NCBI RefSeq assembly: GCF_901709675.1
Contig: NC_051088.1
Coordinates: forward strand, 14,795,693-14,859,692
Source: Syngnathus acus
Taxonomy: Eukaryota; Chordata; Actinopteri; Syngnathiformes; Syngnathidae
Direction: 5' to 3'
DNA: 64,000 nucleotides
The notes under the pieces are model-generated. The model did not search any database. It was not told the origin of the DNA and saw only the letters and a list, made by a program, of their open reading frames with translations. Position 1 is the first letter of the stretch, and every line of letters starts with the position of its first letter. Position numbers and translations under genes: made by a program. Positions 1 through 44,392 of this stretch are shown here, piece after piece.

Positions 1-1791
1 TTCTGCCCATACTCACAATTTCTTAGTGAGACAGTACAGTCGGGGTAAGATAACTAATTAGAAAACAAAAGCTCCATGGATCTGAGCGAATTATTTTGAG
101 ATGATAGAATGCAAAACCGATGGTGCAATCCATCCAATCTAATATTGTACAGAGATGCTGAACTGTTCGTCTAATTTATGGGACAAGTATCATTGTTTTT
201 TTGTTTTTTTCTAAATCCATTTGCCCTAAAGTGAAGTCAAAGTAAATTTAGTGAAACGGGCCAAAAGGAATTCTGCTGAGGGTTCCCAGATGACATGGAA
301 GGAAGAACTGAAACATTAGCATCAGGCGCGCCAATAAAAAGTAGTAAAATGGAATGGAGAATAGACCATACTGCATAAAGAGCAGTTCAACGATTATGGG
401 CAAGCTGCTTGAAAAAAACTTGGCATCTAAATTCCCACTTAAAGGGATTGTCACACATCGAAATGGACGTCCTTGATATATTAGTGGCTGCGTGAAAATG
501 TGCATTTTAGAAAAGATCAAAATAAGTTCATCTCTAAAGGTTTTAGTGTGATTTAGGGTCTTCCTGAAGTTTCACCCAAAAGCCTAATATTGCTACCTTT
601 ATTTATCTGCATTTATTTATCTGCACATACTGTAGAGACTAATTTGTGTAATTGGTGATCAAATTCCTTTAGCATGGAGGTCACAGTGACAGAGGAAAAC
701 ATGAAGACCACCATCTTTTTTCAAAGCCATTTACATGTCTTTGATCGATAAACCACTGTAGACTTTGACTGTCGGTTTTACGACATCATAAAACGAGCAT
801 ATTAACGGCTCGATTTGCCTTTTTCCTTTTTTTTCCCCATTTCTCACATTAACGGCCTGTGGCATGCATTGAATCAGCTGGAGAAGATGACGCCTCATTT
901 TATGTTGTCTAATGCAAAAGACACGCTGTTTAATTTATAATCACCACCAACCCGTCAACTAATCACCAGGTTTAATCACAACTGGCCTAACTGCAAATTA
1001 AACAACAGGAACAAATGGGCCGAGCCGCAGACGAGACAGATGTTGAAATTGTCGCCTTAAAACGGTTAGGAATGTTTATCAGTCTGGAGAAGAAGCCTCT
1101 GAGCCATCCCATTGTTGTCCTGTAGAAATAATTATTCACCAAAAAAAAGAAGATTCAAACAAATGTCTTCTGTTCAGAGTCTGGGTTGTTGTTTTGTTAC
1201 AGCCACTGCAGTGAAAACCCATTTCCGCTATAAAAGGGAAAAAAAACCAGAAGCCCGTTTATGGCAGTAATTTTTTTTCTGGCACGTTCAGGATTTTTTT
1301 TTGAATGAAACTTGCAATGGTTTTCAATGTGTAGCACAACAACATGTACACATATCCCAAGGTAGTTTCAAACGATGCTTACCTTTTGCATGTCAACCTG
1401 TTCAGATTTTTATTGGAAACAGGCTGCCTTCCCTTCATGTAGATATACTAAAACTGGAAATATAACCAAAACAACAATCACACCTGATTGAGCTTTTCAC
1501 AGCAAAAATCGAGCCAAGAAAATGAAGGCACAGTTTCATTTGAAGAAATCTATGAACATTGAAAATTCATTTTTGTCTTTATGGGTCACTATTAATGAGG
1601 TGAGAAATGAAAATGCGTCTCTATGCGATCTCTATGTTCTGCCGTTTGCAACGGTGCATAAACTTTGCTTTACTTTGTAATGCAAACTGAATATGCATGT
1701 TTGTAATTAAATGAAAGAATATTACCACCAGCGGCATTACAGTAAAGTTCAGCATTTCAAGCCTTTTTGTTTTCATGCCTCTTATTTGCAG
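1..1791 (+). other. 3' part of an nlgn4 intron
   Basis: No coding sequence is visible before the acceptor at 1790-1791; the open frames here are short and unconserved in character. The stretch 845-1060 is unusual: it lacks repeats and is dense in TAAT/ATTA homeodomain-type words and AATCACC motifs, so it could be a conserved non-coding element. That is a guess from composition. Confidence 0.6.
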
Positions 1792-33631
<31,840 letters not shown>

Positions 33632-34474
33632 CTCTGTTGGGATCAAACCATAGTGGATTCCCACGCAAACTGATTTGACAAAGGCAAATGGAAGCGATGG
33701 ACTACGTGAAGCACAGACTCCAACATTTCAGATAAAAGTTATTTTGCTACGCTGCCTTCTTGACAAAGCATATATAGGAGAAATTGATGTCTTTTTAACA
33801 AAGAAAATATGAATTGTGAATGTCACTGTAGTAATAACGATTTGGAGCTAAGCTTCATGGAGTTTTATCAAGAGAAGAACAAAGACAGCAAATGACTGAG
33901 TTGCTACGTATCGGATAAAAAAATAAAATAGAAAAAAAAGCAAACTAATGCATTGCCACAATGGACATACAAAGAGACCCTCTGTAATCTCCTTGTATTG
34001 ATTATAAATGTTTCAGACTCCTTACTGGGCAACAGAAAAGTATTGACGTCAAAAGAAACTATGTGACAGTTAATAAAAAGAGAGGTAAATACTTTTAAGA
34101 AATGTCCTATTGGTATTTTTAGTTTGGCTGTTTTGTTATGAGCTTTCTGTTGAGCTGTAAATATTGTATATATAAGCACAGGTTATCTTTTCCCCTTCAT
34201 TATTTTTTTTTCTGCACAGCCGACTAAAAAAAAAAATAAAAAAATCAGCCTTTGAAAGTTGAGCATATAAATAAGTAAATTTTTTTGTGTGGAATTCTTA
34301 TCTGCCAATGCAGGATGTCTGCAAGGAACTTTTATCTCAATTCCTGATTAAGAATGAGGACTAATCTGATCTGCTGTTCGGTGTTTTTTTTTTTATTTCA
34401 GGGTTGATTTTGAATTGTATTTATATTATTTATTTCTGTCTGCTTCTCCATTGTGGCCAGAAATATATGATTCC

Positions 34475-34534
34475 GTTTGTTTGTTTGTTTGTTTGTTTGT
34501 TTGTTTGTTTGTTTGTTTGTTTGTTTGTTTGTTT
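34475..34534 (+). repeat. (GTTT)n microsatellite in nlgn4 3' UTR
   Basis: About 15 uninterrupted GTTT units lie inside the predicted 3' untranslated region, so the mRNA would carry a long GUUU tract. Confidence 0.97.
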
Positions 34535-34931
34535 TCAAAGCAGTATCATTATTAGTTGTCAAGGAAAAATGTTGGAATATATGTTACATAGTTCAAGTTT
34601 TACTCATATGCTAGCAATATGTAAAGTATTGTGTGAGGCTTGTGATATATTTTGGGTTACAAAGCAAGTGAATGAATGTAAATAGTATTCTATTTATTAT
34701 TATAAAATGAAAAGAGAAGAACTCAATGTTAGTTTTGTTTTGCATCTGTTATGGTACCACTGGGAAGACGGGACAACTGCTAAATCTATTTAAGAAAAAA
34801 ACTTGTGAAGATGAAGACATTTCAAAATGGATACTTTCTTATAAAGTATTAGTTTGCTATTTTGCCTTAAGTGATGATAGAAATACTATTTCTGGCTGGA
34901 CACATGTATAAAATTTTTCTGCAATGTTTTT

Positions 34932-34937
34932 AATAAA
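34932..34937 (+). terminator. Polyadenylation signal AATAAA for nlgn4
   Basis: A canonical hexamer about 1.3 kb after the nlgn4 stop, within TTTTTAATAAAATATC. Cleavage would be expected 10-25 bases later. The position is inferred from the motif only. Confidence 0.5.
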
Positions 34938-35542
34938 ATATCAGTATTTTCTATTGGGAGAGAGAAGGGAAAACTCATAGGCTCATATGAATTTTATTGG
35001 GTTTGTACTTTCAAAGATTCAAATTTTTACCACAAATTAAAACAGCTGGTAGGTCTCAACAAAATGCCTGTGACATGCTTTGGTGAAAATACCTCGTGGC
35101 TCAAGAATAACAAACCAAGAAACACACACACACACGGCATGGTGATTAGTGAAATAAAAATAATAGCGCTCCGGATGATGATGGACGTTGCAATACACCA
35201 AATGTAAACAAAGTGGCTTTGGCAGTAGAGAAAACATGTCTCTCCTTTGAGTAAATGCAAAATCCACACTTTGAAAATGGCAGACAACAGGGGTGCCAAT
35301 GCAAGAAGAAGTGACGAGCACTCTACAGACTACCAAAACAAAAATCAAGACATTGTAAATGGATAGCGGCCATAAAAGAAGGCCAAGAAAGAGACGTCGA
35401 TGTGGCATTCATTTCATAGTGGCGGTTACCACCTGTGAAACCATCACTTCAGATCAGGTAAGTCAATTCCTCAATCAGTCTAGACACGTGGCTGTAACGC
35501 AATTGTATAGTTCTTTACGATTAAATGGTGATGAAAGATGTA

Positions 35543-35660
35543 AGATATATATGTATATATATAATATATATATATGATATATGATATATATATCATATAT
35601 ATATATGTATGTATGTATATATATATATATATATATATATACGTGTGTGTGTGTGTGTTA
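35543..35660. repeat. (AT)n / (TG)n microsatellite with palindromic core
   Basis: A long alternating AT tract with ATGATATATGAT and ATATATCATATATAT segments, then GTATGTATGT and a (GT) run to 35658. It could fold into a hairpin or cruciform. Confidence 0.93.
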
Positions 35661-37396
35661 ATATGATCATGAAAAGCCCCCAAGGACATGGAAAAATGTA
35701 AACACTGGCAGAGACTTATAGAAATTGTTGAATATTGATATCTTCTATGTATGTCTTTAATCCTGAGTAAAAACATACAGCATGATAAAAATGTCATTCA
35801 AATTTAAAGGGATCGGTACCTTTCACCTTTTGAACCGGTTTTGTTCCAATTCCAATCATCCCAAAGTTTGTTATGGACAATAAAACCATGTACGAAATCT
35901 ATTTGAGTATAATTTAATCATTCATTACACACGCAGTAGTTAAGCCAAAATAACATGCCTCCAACAAAAAAACATGACTAATCTAATCAAAGTGTTACTG
36001 GGTATCCATTAAGGTTGGACACACTGTCCTTATAGTTCACTTAAGTGTACCAAATCGATTAAATCGTCTTTAGACAAGGTCTTATTCATTTTGAGGAGGA
36101 AAAATAATATAGATAAAAAAAACTAAACTAATTTGTACCCAGACTTAATGGACACGCTGTACAAATGTTTGGCCACTGATTAGACCTCAACTTTTCTTTG
36201 GTCTGCTACATTTTCATGATGACACAGAGATTGCCCTTGAGAGTGGTTTTTTTTTTATCACTGTTAAGAAAATGAATTTCAAATGATTTCTGTTTATACT
36301 TGAACTCTTGGTCGTTTGGTAAACTGAAATCTGCATTAATGTTGTTGCTCTCTGTACTTTGGACCAATCAGAAATGTGCATGAAAAAAATACTTTGAACC
36401 AAAGGGACATGCCAATTATGCAAGTTGTTATTAAAAATATTTTATGATGAATACCTATTTAATGTCCCCACGCAAAGAGAAACCTTTTTAATTGAGTTGT
36501 TTGCTGGAGTTTGGGAGCTGGAGCAGCACTTTGTGTATGGGTTCATTAAGCTGAAAACGATACTCCATCACTCAACAGCGGTCCCAGACCTGTCATTCAA
36601 GCATCCCTCCCGTCTTTGCTTCCCAAAACAGGCATCATAAAACCTTTATGAACTGAACAAGCAGTTTTAAAGTAACATTCAAGAACCTAATGAAATATCT
36701 TTCAAAAGCATATCCTTCCACAAAGGTTTGACTTTTTTGGGTCCTCACATGTTTTTTCATGTTGTTGTAATCTTTAAATGTTTCTTATGCTCACATTTTC
36801 TTTCAGTATTTATCTTGCATTGTTTAAAATTGTTGGTTTTCTGTTTGGTATTCTTTGTATGTGTCACGGGTACTGACAGAGGCAGAGATCATTCGGTCAA
36901 AATATTCACTCCAGACCTGCAGGGGGCAGGGAAAAAACAGCCACATCACAATTCACCAAACTTCTTGTCAGTTGCCAGGGATGGCCATATTGCCGGCAGA
37001 CCATCATGTGAGTTGGGGGTACAAACAAGGGAAAGTCTGTTTGTGAAAGAAGAAAGCAAAGAAATAAAACCCAAAGAGACTCCTCAGTTCCTGGTCACAC
37101 GCAACTGGTAAGAAAATGACTTGGATGCTATAGTTCTAAATTTGGTTTATGCTTGGTTTGTTTGAAATGTTTGGTTTGAGCTGCAAGCTGTGTTTATCTG
37201 ATTTTTGAGTGGCTCAATCAATTTGAGGTATTCAAGTGGATGTTTATGTTTGACATATGCTTATGTTTAAGTTGCTTATTTACTTAGTTGCTTATGCTTC
37301 ATATTTTCCTGGTATACGTATGTATGCATTTACTGAACTTAGTTAAACTGAAGATAATGCAATGATTTCTTTGTTTGAGGTTATCAACCTAATCAC

Positions 37397-37860
37397 CCTC
37401 TAATTAACCTTGCAATTAACTGCAAAAAGAAAGAAGATCTGAATTGTGAAGCTATAGTGAAGCGAATGTCAGTCACATTGTCCAACAATTTGTGGAGATG
37501 CGTGACCACAACTTTGTACAAAGAAGGAAGGGAAATGTCCGAAAAGTAGCGCTGACTTGGCAGGGTATAACGGGGTTCCATGTGCTCCATCAACCGCCGA
37601 AATCCTCGGTCACTATGGAAAAAGGCTGATCATCAAGAGCAATCATCTGCATTATCTTGTTGGTTATTGACTTTTGTGGTGTCCTTGGCAAATCTCTGGT
37701 CGAGTACCTGCTGTATTGGACTGCCGCGGATTTCGTTTTTGCTTGCTGGCTAATGTTAGTGCCATTTTTTTCCAGCAATTATTTGTGTAGATCTGGGTGG
37801 CGGTGTTTAAAATGACACATTCAATTTGTGGTGTTGAATGATTTCACGCAGCATCCTCAC
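37397..37860 (-). pseudogene. hAT-family transposase relic with BED zinc-finger remnant
   Basis: On the minus strand a decayed BED-finger end (NTTN, stop, MCHFKHRHPDLHK, at about 37780-37840) is followed by a linker. Next comes KSITNKIMQMIALDDQPFSI, then after a frame change LMEHMEPRYTLPSQRYFSDI and SLPSLYKVV. These are the characteristic blocks of ZBED/hAT transposases (the DxQPFS...V and LEPRY.LPSR motifs). At least one stop and one frameshift disrupt it, and the catalytic C-terminal half is absent. It is a dead fragment. Confidence 0.85.
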
Positions 37861-38639
37861 ATTTGATGAAAACTAAGCAAAGTTTTGCGACTTTCAACAT
37901 CGTTAGATTTTTCGGGTCACAAATGAAAAGCAGCTTGTCTTTATAATGAGTGGACAGATGTGAGAGTTTAATTTGGCTTGATGCTATTTTACCTCATAAT
38001 GTGACCAGAGGAAATAAATTCACAGCAACAGTCATGTTGCTATACAATCTGCAGATAGTCTCCAGTCCACATACTGCAGATGCATATGATGGTCATTATA
38101 GCTTGTAGGACTTGCGAGTCACCGCCAGATGTTATTTCATCTTGTTGCAGCTGCTGTTGCATCGACAAATGAAAAAACGATGCAAGTTGATGAATGCTGG
38201 CTGGCTGGCTTGGAGCAGGGCGGTCACCAGCATTTTCATTTGCGGTCACCAGACCATTTGGCGGACGCAGGAGGCAACATATTGGGTTCCCCTCTTTGAA
38301 TGTAAAGGCCATACCTTGAAATCTAATCATGATCATCTTTCTTTCAGACAGCACTATTACTTGGTCTTAATTCTCCTCACAATAATTGGAGACCCAGAGA
38401 TATGTGGGTATGTTTTAATCTTTACTTCAGCCAAACCACACACCTCAATCAATCAAAGGTCTGGTGTCAATCTATTCAATTAATTATGAATTAAAATGGC
38501 AGTGAAATTGATGAATCGTAAAATAAATTTGCACACATTATGATTTAGAGAAAATGGGTTTACTGAATAGAATAACACAATGTCCTGTTGCTGGGAAAGT
38601 GGAGAATTTAGCACATCGGACTCAAAGTCCCAGGCAGGG

Positions 38640-38745
38640 CTGTAGTCAGGTCCACGTTTGTCGAGTCCAAGTCAAATTCGAGTCACTAAAGACTGAGTCA
38701 AACCCGAGTCCAAAATGTCCAAGTCCAGATGCAATTAAGAGTAAA
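38640..38745 (+). repeat. Degenerate GAGTCCAAGTC array
   Basis: The word GAGTC/AAGTC recurs many times (GTCGAGTCCAAGTC, CGAGTCACTAAAGACTGAGTC, CCGAGTCCAAAATGTCCAAG). This kind of array is found inside some dispersed fish repeats. Confidence 0.6.
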
Positions 38746-41697
38746 CCTTGAGACAGACAAATAAAACTTTCACAAATTTAATCCTGCTCAATTTTTTTTA
38801 GAGGGTATGGATCTAAATATTATGACCCGGCTGATGGCTGACATACAGGTTAACAAATCACAAATGTAATTTGATAATCTGAAAAAAACTTTATTTCAAG
38901 TTTCTTTTAAAGAAGGAAATTCATTTTCAGGAACAAAAATGTATTTGTTTCAGTCAAGTCAATAAAGTCTGTCCTTAATAATGCGGACCTTTCTTTCTTG
39001 AACATTTTGCTTTGTTTAGGAAGCCTATGAGTCTTTATCATACACATTCCGAGATTTACTGTTTTCTAAGTAAGCATGAACTCATTTGTCAGCACCACAG
39101 GATAAGAAAGCAAAGTGACTTTTTGTTCATTGGGACAAACTATGATTGTGCCTGCTATACACTTCATCTAACAGAATTAATTCCTGCAGTGAGGGTGAAT
39201 GAGTGATCTCTGGTGCCTCACACCATTTGTTGTAGCGGGCAATTTTTATTCCAAAAGTATCAGCAATGTTAGTCTTCACAGCATTTCCAGTGATGAAGGA
39301 GAAGAAAGTAGTGGAACAGCTACCATGAAAACACCAGGATAACAATAACAGGCTGGAGAGGGAGAAAAAAAAAACCTTCAATCAACTATTACCTGATCAA
39401 CAATAAGCTGAGACTAATGAGATGGCTTTCTCCAACTGGACAAAACACAAGTAGTAGAAGTAACTGAATGATAGAGCATCCCTGGAACATAACTGATCTT
39501 ATTTGAGGATTATTTTCTTTGTATGCTTCATTTTGGGTCTGTTAACATCTTCCAAAAAAGCTCCAGTTTTGTTTCATCAAAAGGAACCCGGCTTAGAAGG
39601 ACATACGGAGGCGTTTCGCTAAGGTTCTCGTGCTTCTTTTTGCATCTGACAAAGGATACCTTGTATCTATGCGAGGTGCAATGAAATCTCAAGAGGATCA
39701 GCGCATCCTGGAGCAAAATTTACTGGCTAGTGTCAGAAAGCTTTGTGTCAGTCATTGATCAACCAACAGGATAATGACAGTGGACTTCAGGAGAGACCCT
39801 TCGCCACTTCCACCCCAATGCACCCATTGTCTTTTTCCTTTGTGGTTGCAAATGGTTCGTGAACTGGTTCCGCCACTGCTTCCCGACGCAGGCTTTGCAT
39901 TTTATTAATATACTAATATGAACTGGGAAAGCTTGCACTACACACATTGATCAAAAGATGCAACAATCTGCCAAAAATGACAGGACAAAAATTGGCAGTG
40001 AGCCTTGTAGTGCAACGAGTGTGTTGTAGGAGCTCTCAAATGAGCTGCCAGACATGGAAAAGACATCCTATCTTGAACACGGCCTGCATGAATCTAATCA
40101 ATCTACCTTACACCTCTACTATAATCAGTTTAGAGCCCTCTGTGGGCTCCGGGGAGTTGTACGGTCCTGTGTTGAATTAACAAGAAAACATAAAGTATTC
40201 CCACAGCAGCAAGGTTAAAGCCAAAGTTCCGTTAGCCATCAATTCATCGATTCAATGTCATCAGGGCAAGCTGTCTGAGGCGAATTATGAATGTGCTCAT
40301 ATAGCAAGCATCATGAACATTTGGCTCCATCAGTTATTTGATTAGTATCTCATGATGGGCAGTGTACCAAGTGGATGCAAAATGAGCACACATTGCTCAA
40401 GTGCCCAGCCTCCCCCCCCCAAAAAACACGTTTTTGTAGTATTCTTCTACAAGGTAAATACTTTATATCGTACATTACACAAGGTAATAATTATATCAAA
40501 TAAAAATAATTACGATTTGTGCATCATGATTAAGGCACACTATTTTGAGAAAATTAAAAAAAAAAAGTGAAGGTACTGGATCCTTCAAATGCCACCAAAT
40601 GTCTTATTTTTTTGGTCAATGTTGTATGCCACCTGTTTAAAATGTAATTTTGTCTTTTAAAAAAAAATAAAAATTGAAATAATTATATTTTTAAAAGTGC
40701 TGTTGGCTTGTTTACAGTGTTGCTTGAATGCTAATTGCTTGAAATATATACGTATGTTGCATCCTGCTAAGAACAAAAAAAACAGGCATGACACATATAG
40801 CAGTTTGGAATGGAAGTTTGCAGCCCATTTTAAAAAGGTTATATTGCTGCTTGACATAATATTGGCATGACACTGATAACAGACTACAAAATAAAGTACA
40901 GTTAAATAGAATTAGAATTAGCATTTCTGGAAAGGTGGCTCTTCAAGTATAGGTGAATGCCTCTGTGCACATTCCTTCTTCCAACAAATTAGAGTTTTTA
41001 CAAATGAAATAAACAAAATCAGTTCTCCCACCTGAGCAGTAGAGTGAAAAGCAGGGATTTCTCTTCACTGGTTTGGATTTGTCTCATCTTTTGTGTCTTG
41101 ATGTAAGCCAGGTGTGAAGAGATTTACCCACTTGCAGTCTTGCAAATCCTCACCTTCAAACTTAATTAAATCAAATCGATTGGATCGAGAGCAGATGTGC
41201 TTGCCGAGCTGCGGTAATCAGAACAGACACGGTATATGTGAAGGATTATTTGTTAGGTTTTTCCACTGCCGCTGCCATAATCCACTCACTGTTTAATTTG
41301 CGGTCTGAAAGCTCCTATTGTTTAGGACTCGTTTGCTTTGTGGATTACTGTGTTTAGGAAGTATTTGTTAGGTTTCCTTTCAGGACACCCTTAGCCGCAT
41401 CTGCCAAGCGTGCCCATTCAGGCTGATGGGAGCCTCAGACCAACTCACAAAATGACATTCGAGGCATGCAGTTACGAATAAGATAATAAGACACGATCCA
41501 CAATTGTGATAAACGTTGATGATGTCTACATTTAAAACTCCAGATGACGGATGATTGAAAACGGTCCCGTTTTTTTAAGCACGTTCTGTACATAACGCCA
41601 AGATTTGGGCCTGAGAGATCTGTTTGTGGTTTTAAACTGTGATACATACGTGTCACTTGACTTGTAGGTTACTTTGGAAGTTTCTCTAGTAAGGGTA

Positions 41698-42084
41698 CCG
41701 TATTTTCCGCACTATAAGGCGCACCTAAAAACCTCCAATTTTCTCAAAAGCCGACAGTGCGCCTTATAATCCGGTGCGCTTTATATATGGACCAATATGG
41801 ATTCGTGGATGAGGACTAATTTATTAAAGTAAGCTTTACGTGTTTATTTCGTGTGTTGTGATATTAACGTTTGAGCAACGTTGCGTTATTGATATATTGT
41901 TATTGTTTTCACTATTTCGAGTGTTAGTATATTGTGATTGCATTAATGTTTGAGCAAGTTTGAGTTATTTATTCTATGCGCCTTATAATCCAGTGCGCCT
42001 TATATATGGACAAAATTTTAAAATGGGCCATTCATTGAAGGTGCGCCTTATAATCCGGTGTGCCTTATAGTGCGGAAAATACGG
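41698..42084. mobile_element. MITE with CCGTATTTTCCGCACTATAAGG termini
   Basis: The left end CCGTATTTTCCGCACTATA and AGGCGCAC is mirrored at the right end (GTGCCTTATAGTGCGG, AAAATACGG). TA lies on both sides (41696-41697 and 42085-42086), consistent with a TA target-site duplication. The inner repeats GCGCCTTATAATCCGGTGCG occur several times in both halves. It has no coding capacity. The superfamily is not assigned; a TA target suggests the Tc1/mariner/pogo group. Confidence 0.9.
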
Positions 42085-42971
42085 TACATGAAACATGCAA
42101 CATTTTATTTCCTATGGTCCACATTCACATAATCCTAGATATGCCAAAACACACCACGTATATGTGGCAATGGCAATAAATGATGTTTTAATCCATTGAA
42201 TCCTTCATTAATCACAGATTGGTGCCTGTACGTATGTAGATGTATAATGAGCTTCAGGAGCAATGGTCATGAGGTTTCCGATCAGCCTGTCAGGTATAGG
42301 TGGAGTGGAATAGAAAATCCCAAAGCTCATTTTAGTCTCGTGACACTAAAGGACCTTCATTTACATGCCACCGCATAATCCTCAATCCTCTACCAAATGG
42401 CCTGAGGTGAACAACCAAGGTGAATAAATTGGATGGTTAACTGGTATGGATATTTCGTTTCAGGCTCGGTGAGCCTGCTGAAAGTGTGAGTGCTAATGTG
42501 CTCACGCAATTTACAACTCTCTTCCTATTATGAGCTGTAATCAAGTCCTCTTTCTGTCCTGTCAGCTCAGTAATATACTGGCTGGTACAAATCTAAAAAG
42601 TGACAGCACTCGGCGTGCGTAATGGATTAAAAATGACAAGCGGAAAAATTGAGCTATGAAAGGTTGATCTGAGAAACAAAAAAGGGCTTTGTTCAAATCA
42701 TTGTAGTGCTCTTTCCTTTGCTACCTGCCCAATAATGTACTTGGCATGAGAGCCATTAGCCTCATGTTCCTTTCTCCATAATCAGCGTGCGTGGTCGTCT
42801 TATGGTTCAAAGTACTTGAGTGGCTCACATTGTAAGGGTGCAAAGTTCTTCAGGTAGGTGAAGAGTGGAAACGTGCTGCTCTCTGATTCTATGGTTAATC
42901 AGTGTGCCTCAAAGATTATTTTGAGTAGGATTTATGGTCCAACAATGGACTATTGTGTTATGATTTGACAT

Positions 42972-43064
42972 GACAGCCCGATGACAGCTGGGATAGGCTC
43001 CAGCACTCCCGCGACCCCCGTGGGGACAAGCGGTTCAGAAAATGGATGGATGGATGGATGGATG
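42972..43064 (+). mobile_element. SINE 3' tail with (GGAT)n
   Basis: CCGATGACAGCTGGGATAGG, CTCCAGCACTCCCGCGACCC and CGTGGGGACAAGCGG match the 3' part of the element at 47461. A GGAT tetranucleotide run (43043-43064) follows. Confidence 0.8.
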
Positions 43065-44392
43065 ACAGCAGTGTGGCCATGACGTCACTTCTGAGAGGTG
43101 TTCATTCAACAAAATGTGAATTAAGCAAAGTATTAGATTGTATTGCACCAAATACTGTAGCCGGACATGTTGCCGTAGCGGGCATCCATAAATATGAGAT
43201 GGGCTGTTTTTTTTTTTTTTGTCTCTATGCTTGTTGACTGCCAATTTGCTCAAGGCTGTGAAACTGCCAAGTTCATTTCAAATAACTTCCAGAATGCTGG
43301 TCGACCTCTGATTTCATCATATTTAAATTTTTTCCTGTATACATAAAGTCATGAAAATAGAAACGACCCATTCCACAGGAAAATTGTTATAAATTAAACA
43401 ACAAATAATAAATGATTGGAAACAAAAAATGATTTAGGAATTCTGTAAGACAAAAAATAACACTGTTGAACTGTAATAAAACCACTTCAGTCACAAAAGG
43501 GGACCAATAACCTTGATTTGTTTAGGGAATTTCTCTTTTTGGTTTCCCTGTCTCTTTTCCTCACTTCTCTTTGAAACTTTGAATTGAATTGAATGTGCCA
43601 AATTAGTCCTATTCAAATGCATTGAACCTCAAGCGCCTCAGCTTTTAATTATCGTTTGATATTGGCGCACCAAATGAAGTCATTTTGAATGACATCTTTA
43701 TGGTCGCTTGAGATGATCGACACAAGGCCTCTGGTCATATTTTCATTTAGCTGCTGGATGTTTGGTTATCACTGAGCCAGCCCTCAGGCTGCACGATATT
43801 TTTTATTTTTATTTTTTTCCCAGGCACAGGTAAAGGGAGAGGTGGGGAGAGATAGTGATAATTCCTTCATGGCAGCTGAGTTCTCCGGGTATGACCTACT
43901 GAGTATTGCTCCTGGCAGCTACAATTATCATTCAACTCGACTCAATGACTCTGTTTGATATCTGCCAAGGTAATTTAGTGGGAAAGATTGAACTGAGATT
44001 TTTTTTTTTACACCCCTTCTGCATCACGAATGATCCTTGCGCATGGAATGAAGATGCTTTCGGCACAGGCAACGTTCCGCATCATCTTTCTCTGTGACAT
44101 TTTCTCAAGGGCTTAAGAACTGACAGATATAAAAGATATATAAATATTTACCAGACTTGATGTTAGTTTGAATAGTGGCAGCTATAGGATGCACACACGG
44201 AATGAGGAGAAGGTTGAGGGGGACAAACTTAAAGACCGAAGCAACCATTTTTTTTTCTCTTTGTTAATGTACTGTTCCTTGTGAGACAACTATTGTATCT
44301 TACATTGAGAAGATAGTAAAATATAGTCGTGCATGGTAGATTTTCCATCGCTTAGAGGTGGAAGCCCAAGAAGATAAACAATCTATGAAGTA

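Larger units (their letters stand above)
33632..34955 (+). other. nlgn4: nlgn4 3' untranslated region
   Basis: This AT-rich stretch follows the nlgn4 stop and ends at the best polyadenylation signal, AATAAA at 34932-34937. Earlier AATAAA-like words occur near 33924 and 34074 and could give shorter ends. It contains a long GTTT repeat (34475-34534). The 3' end is predicted, not observed. Confidence 0.6.

Noticed and set aside
36728-37111. 127-codon open frame containing GAGKKQPH
   Set aside because: The phrase only superficially resembles a nucleotide-binding loop. No family was recognised and it abuts a transposon relic.
39528-39716. Minus-strand DETKLELF phrase, similar to the second catalytic block of Tc1 transposases
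   Set aside because: Only eight residues agree, and the flanks (LLSRVP before, WKMLTDPK after) do not fit the family. Too short to call.
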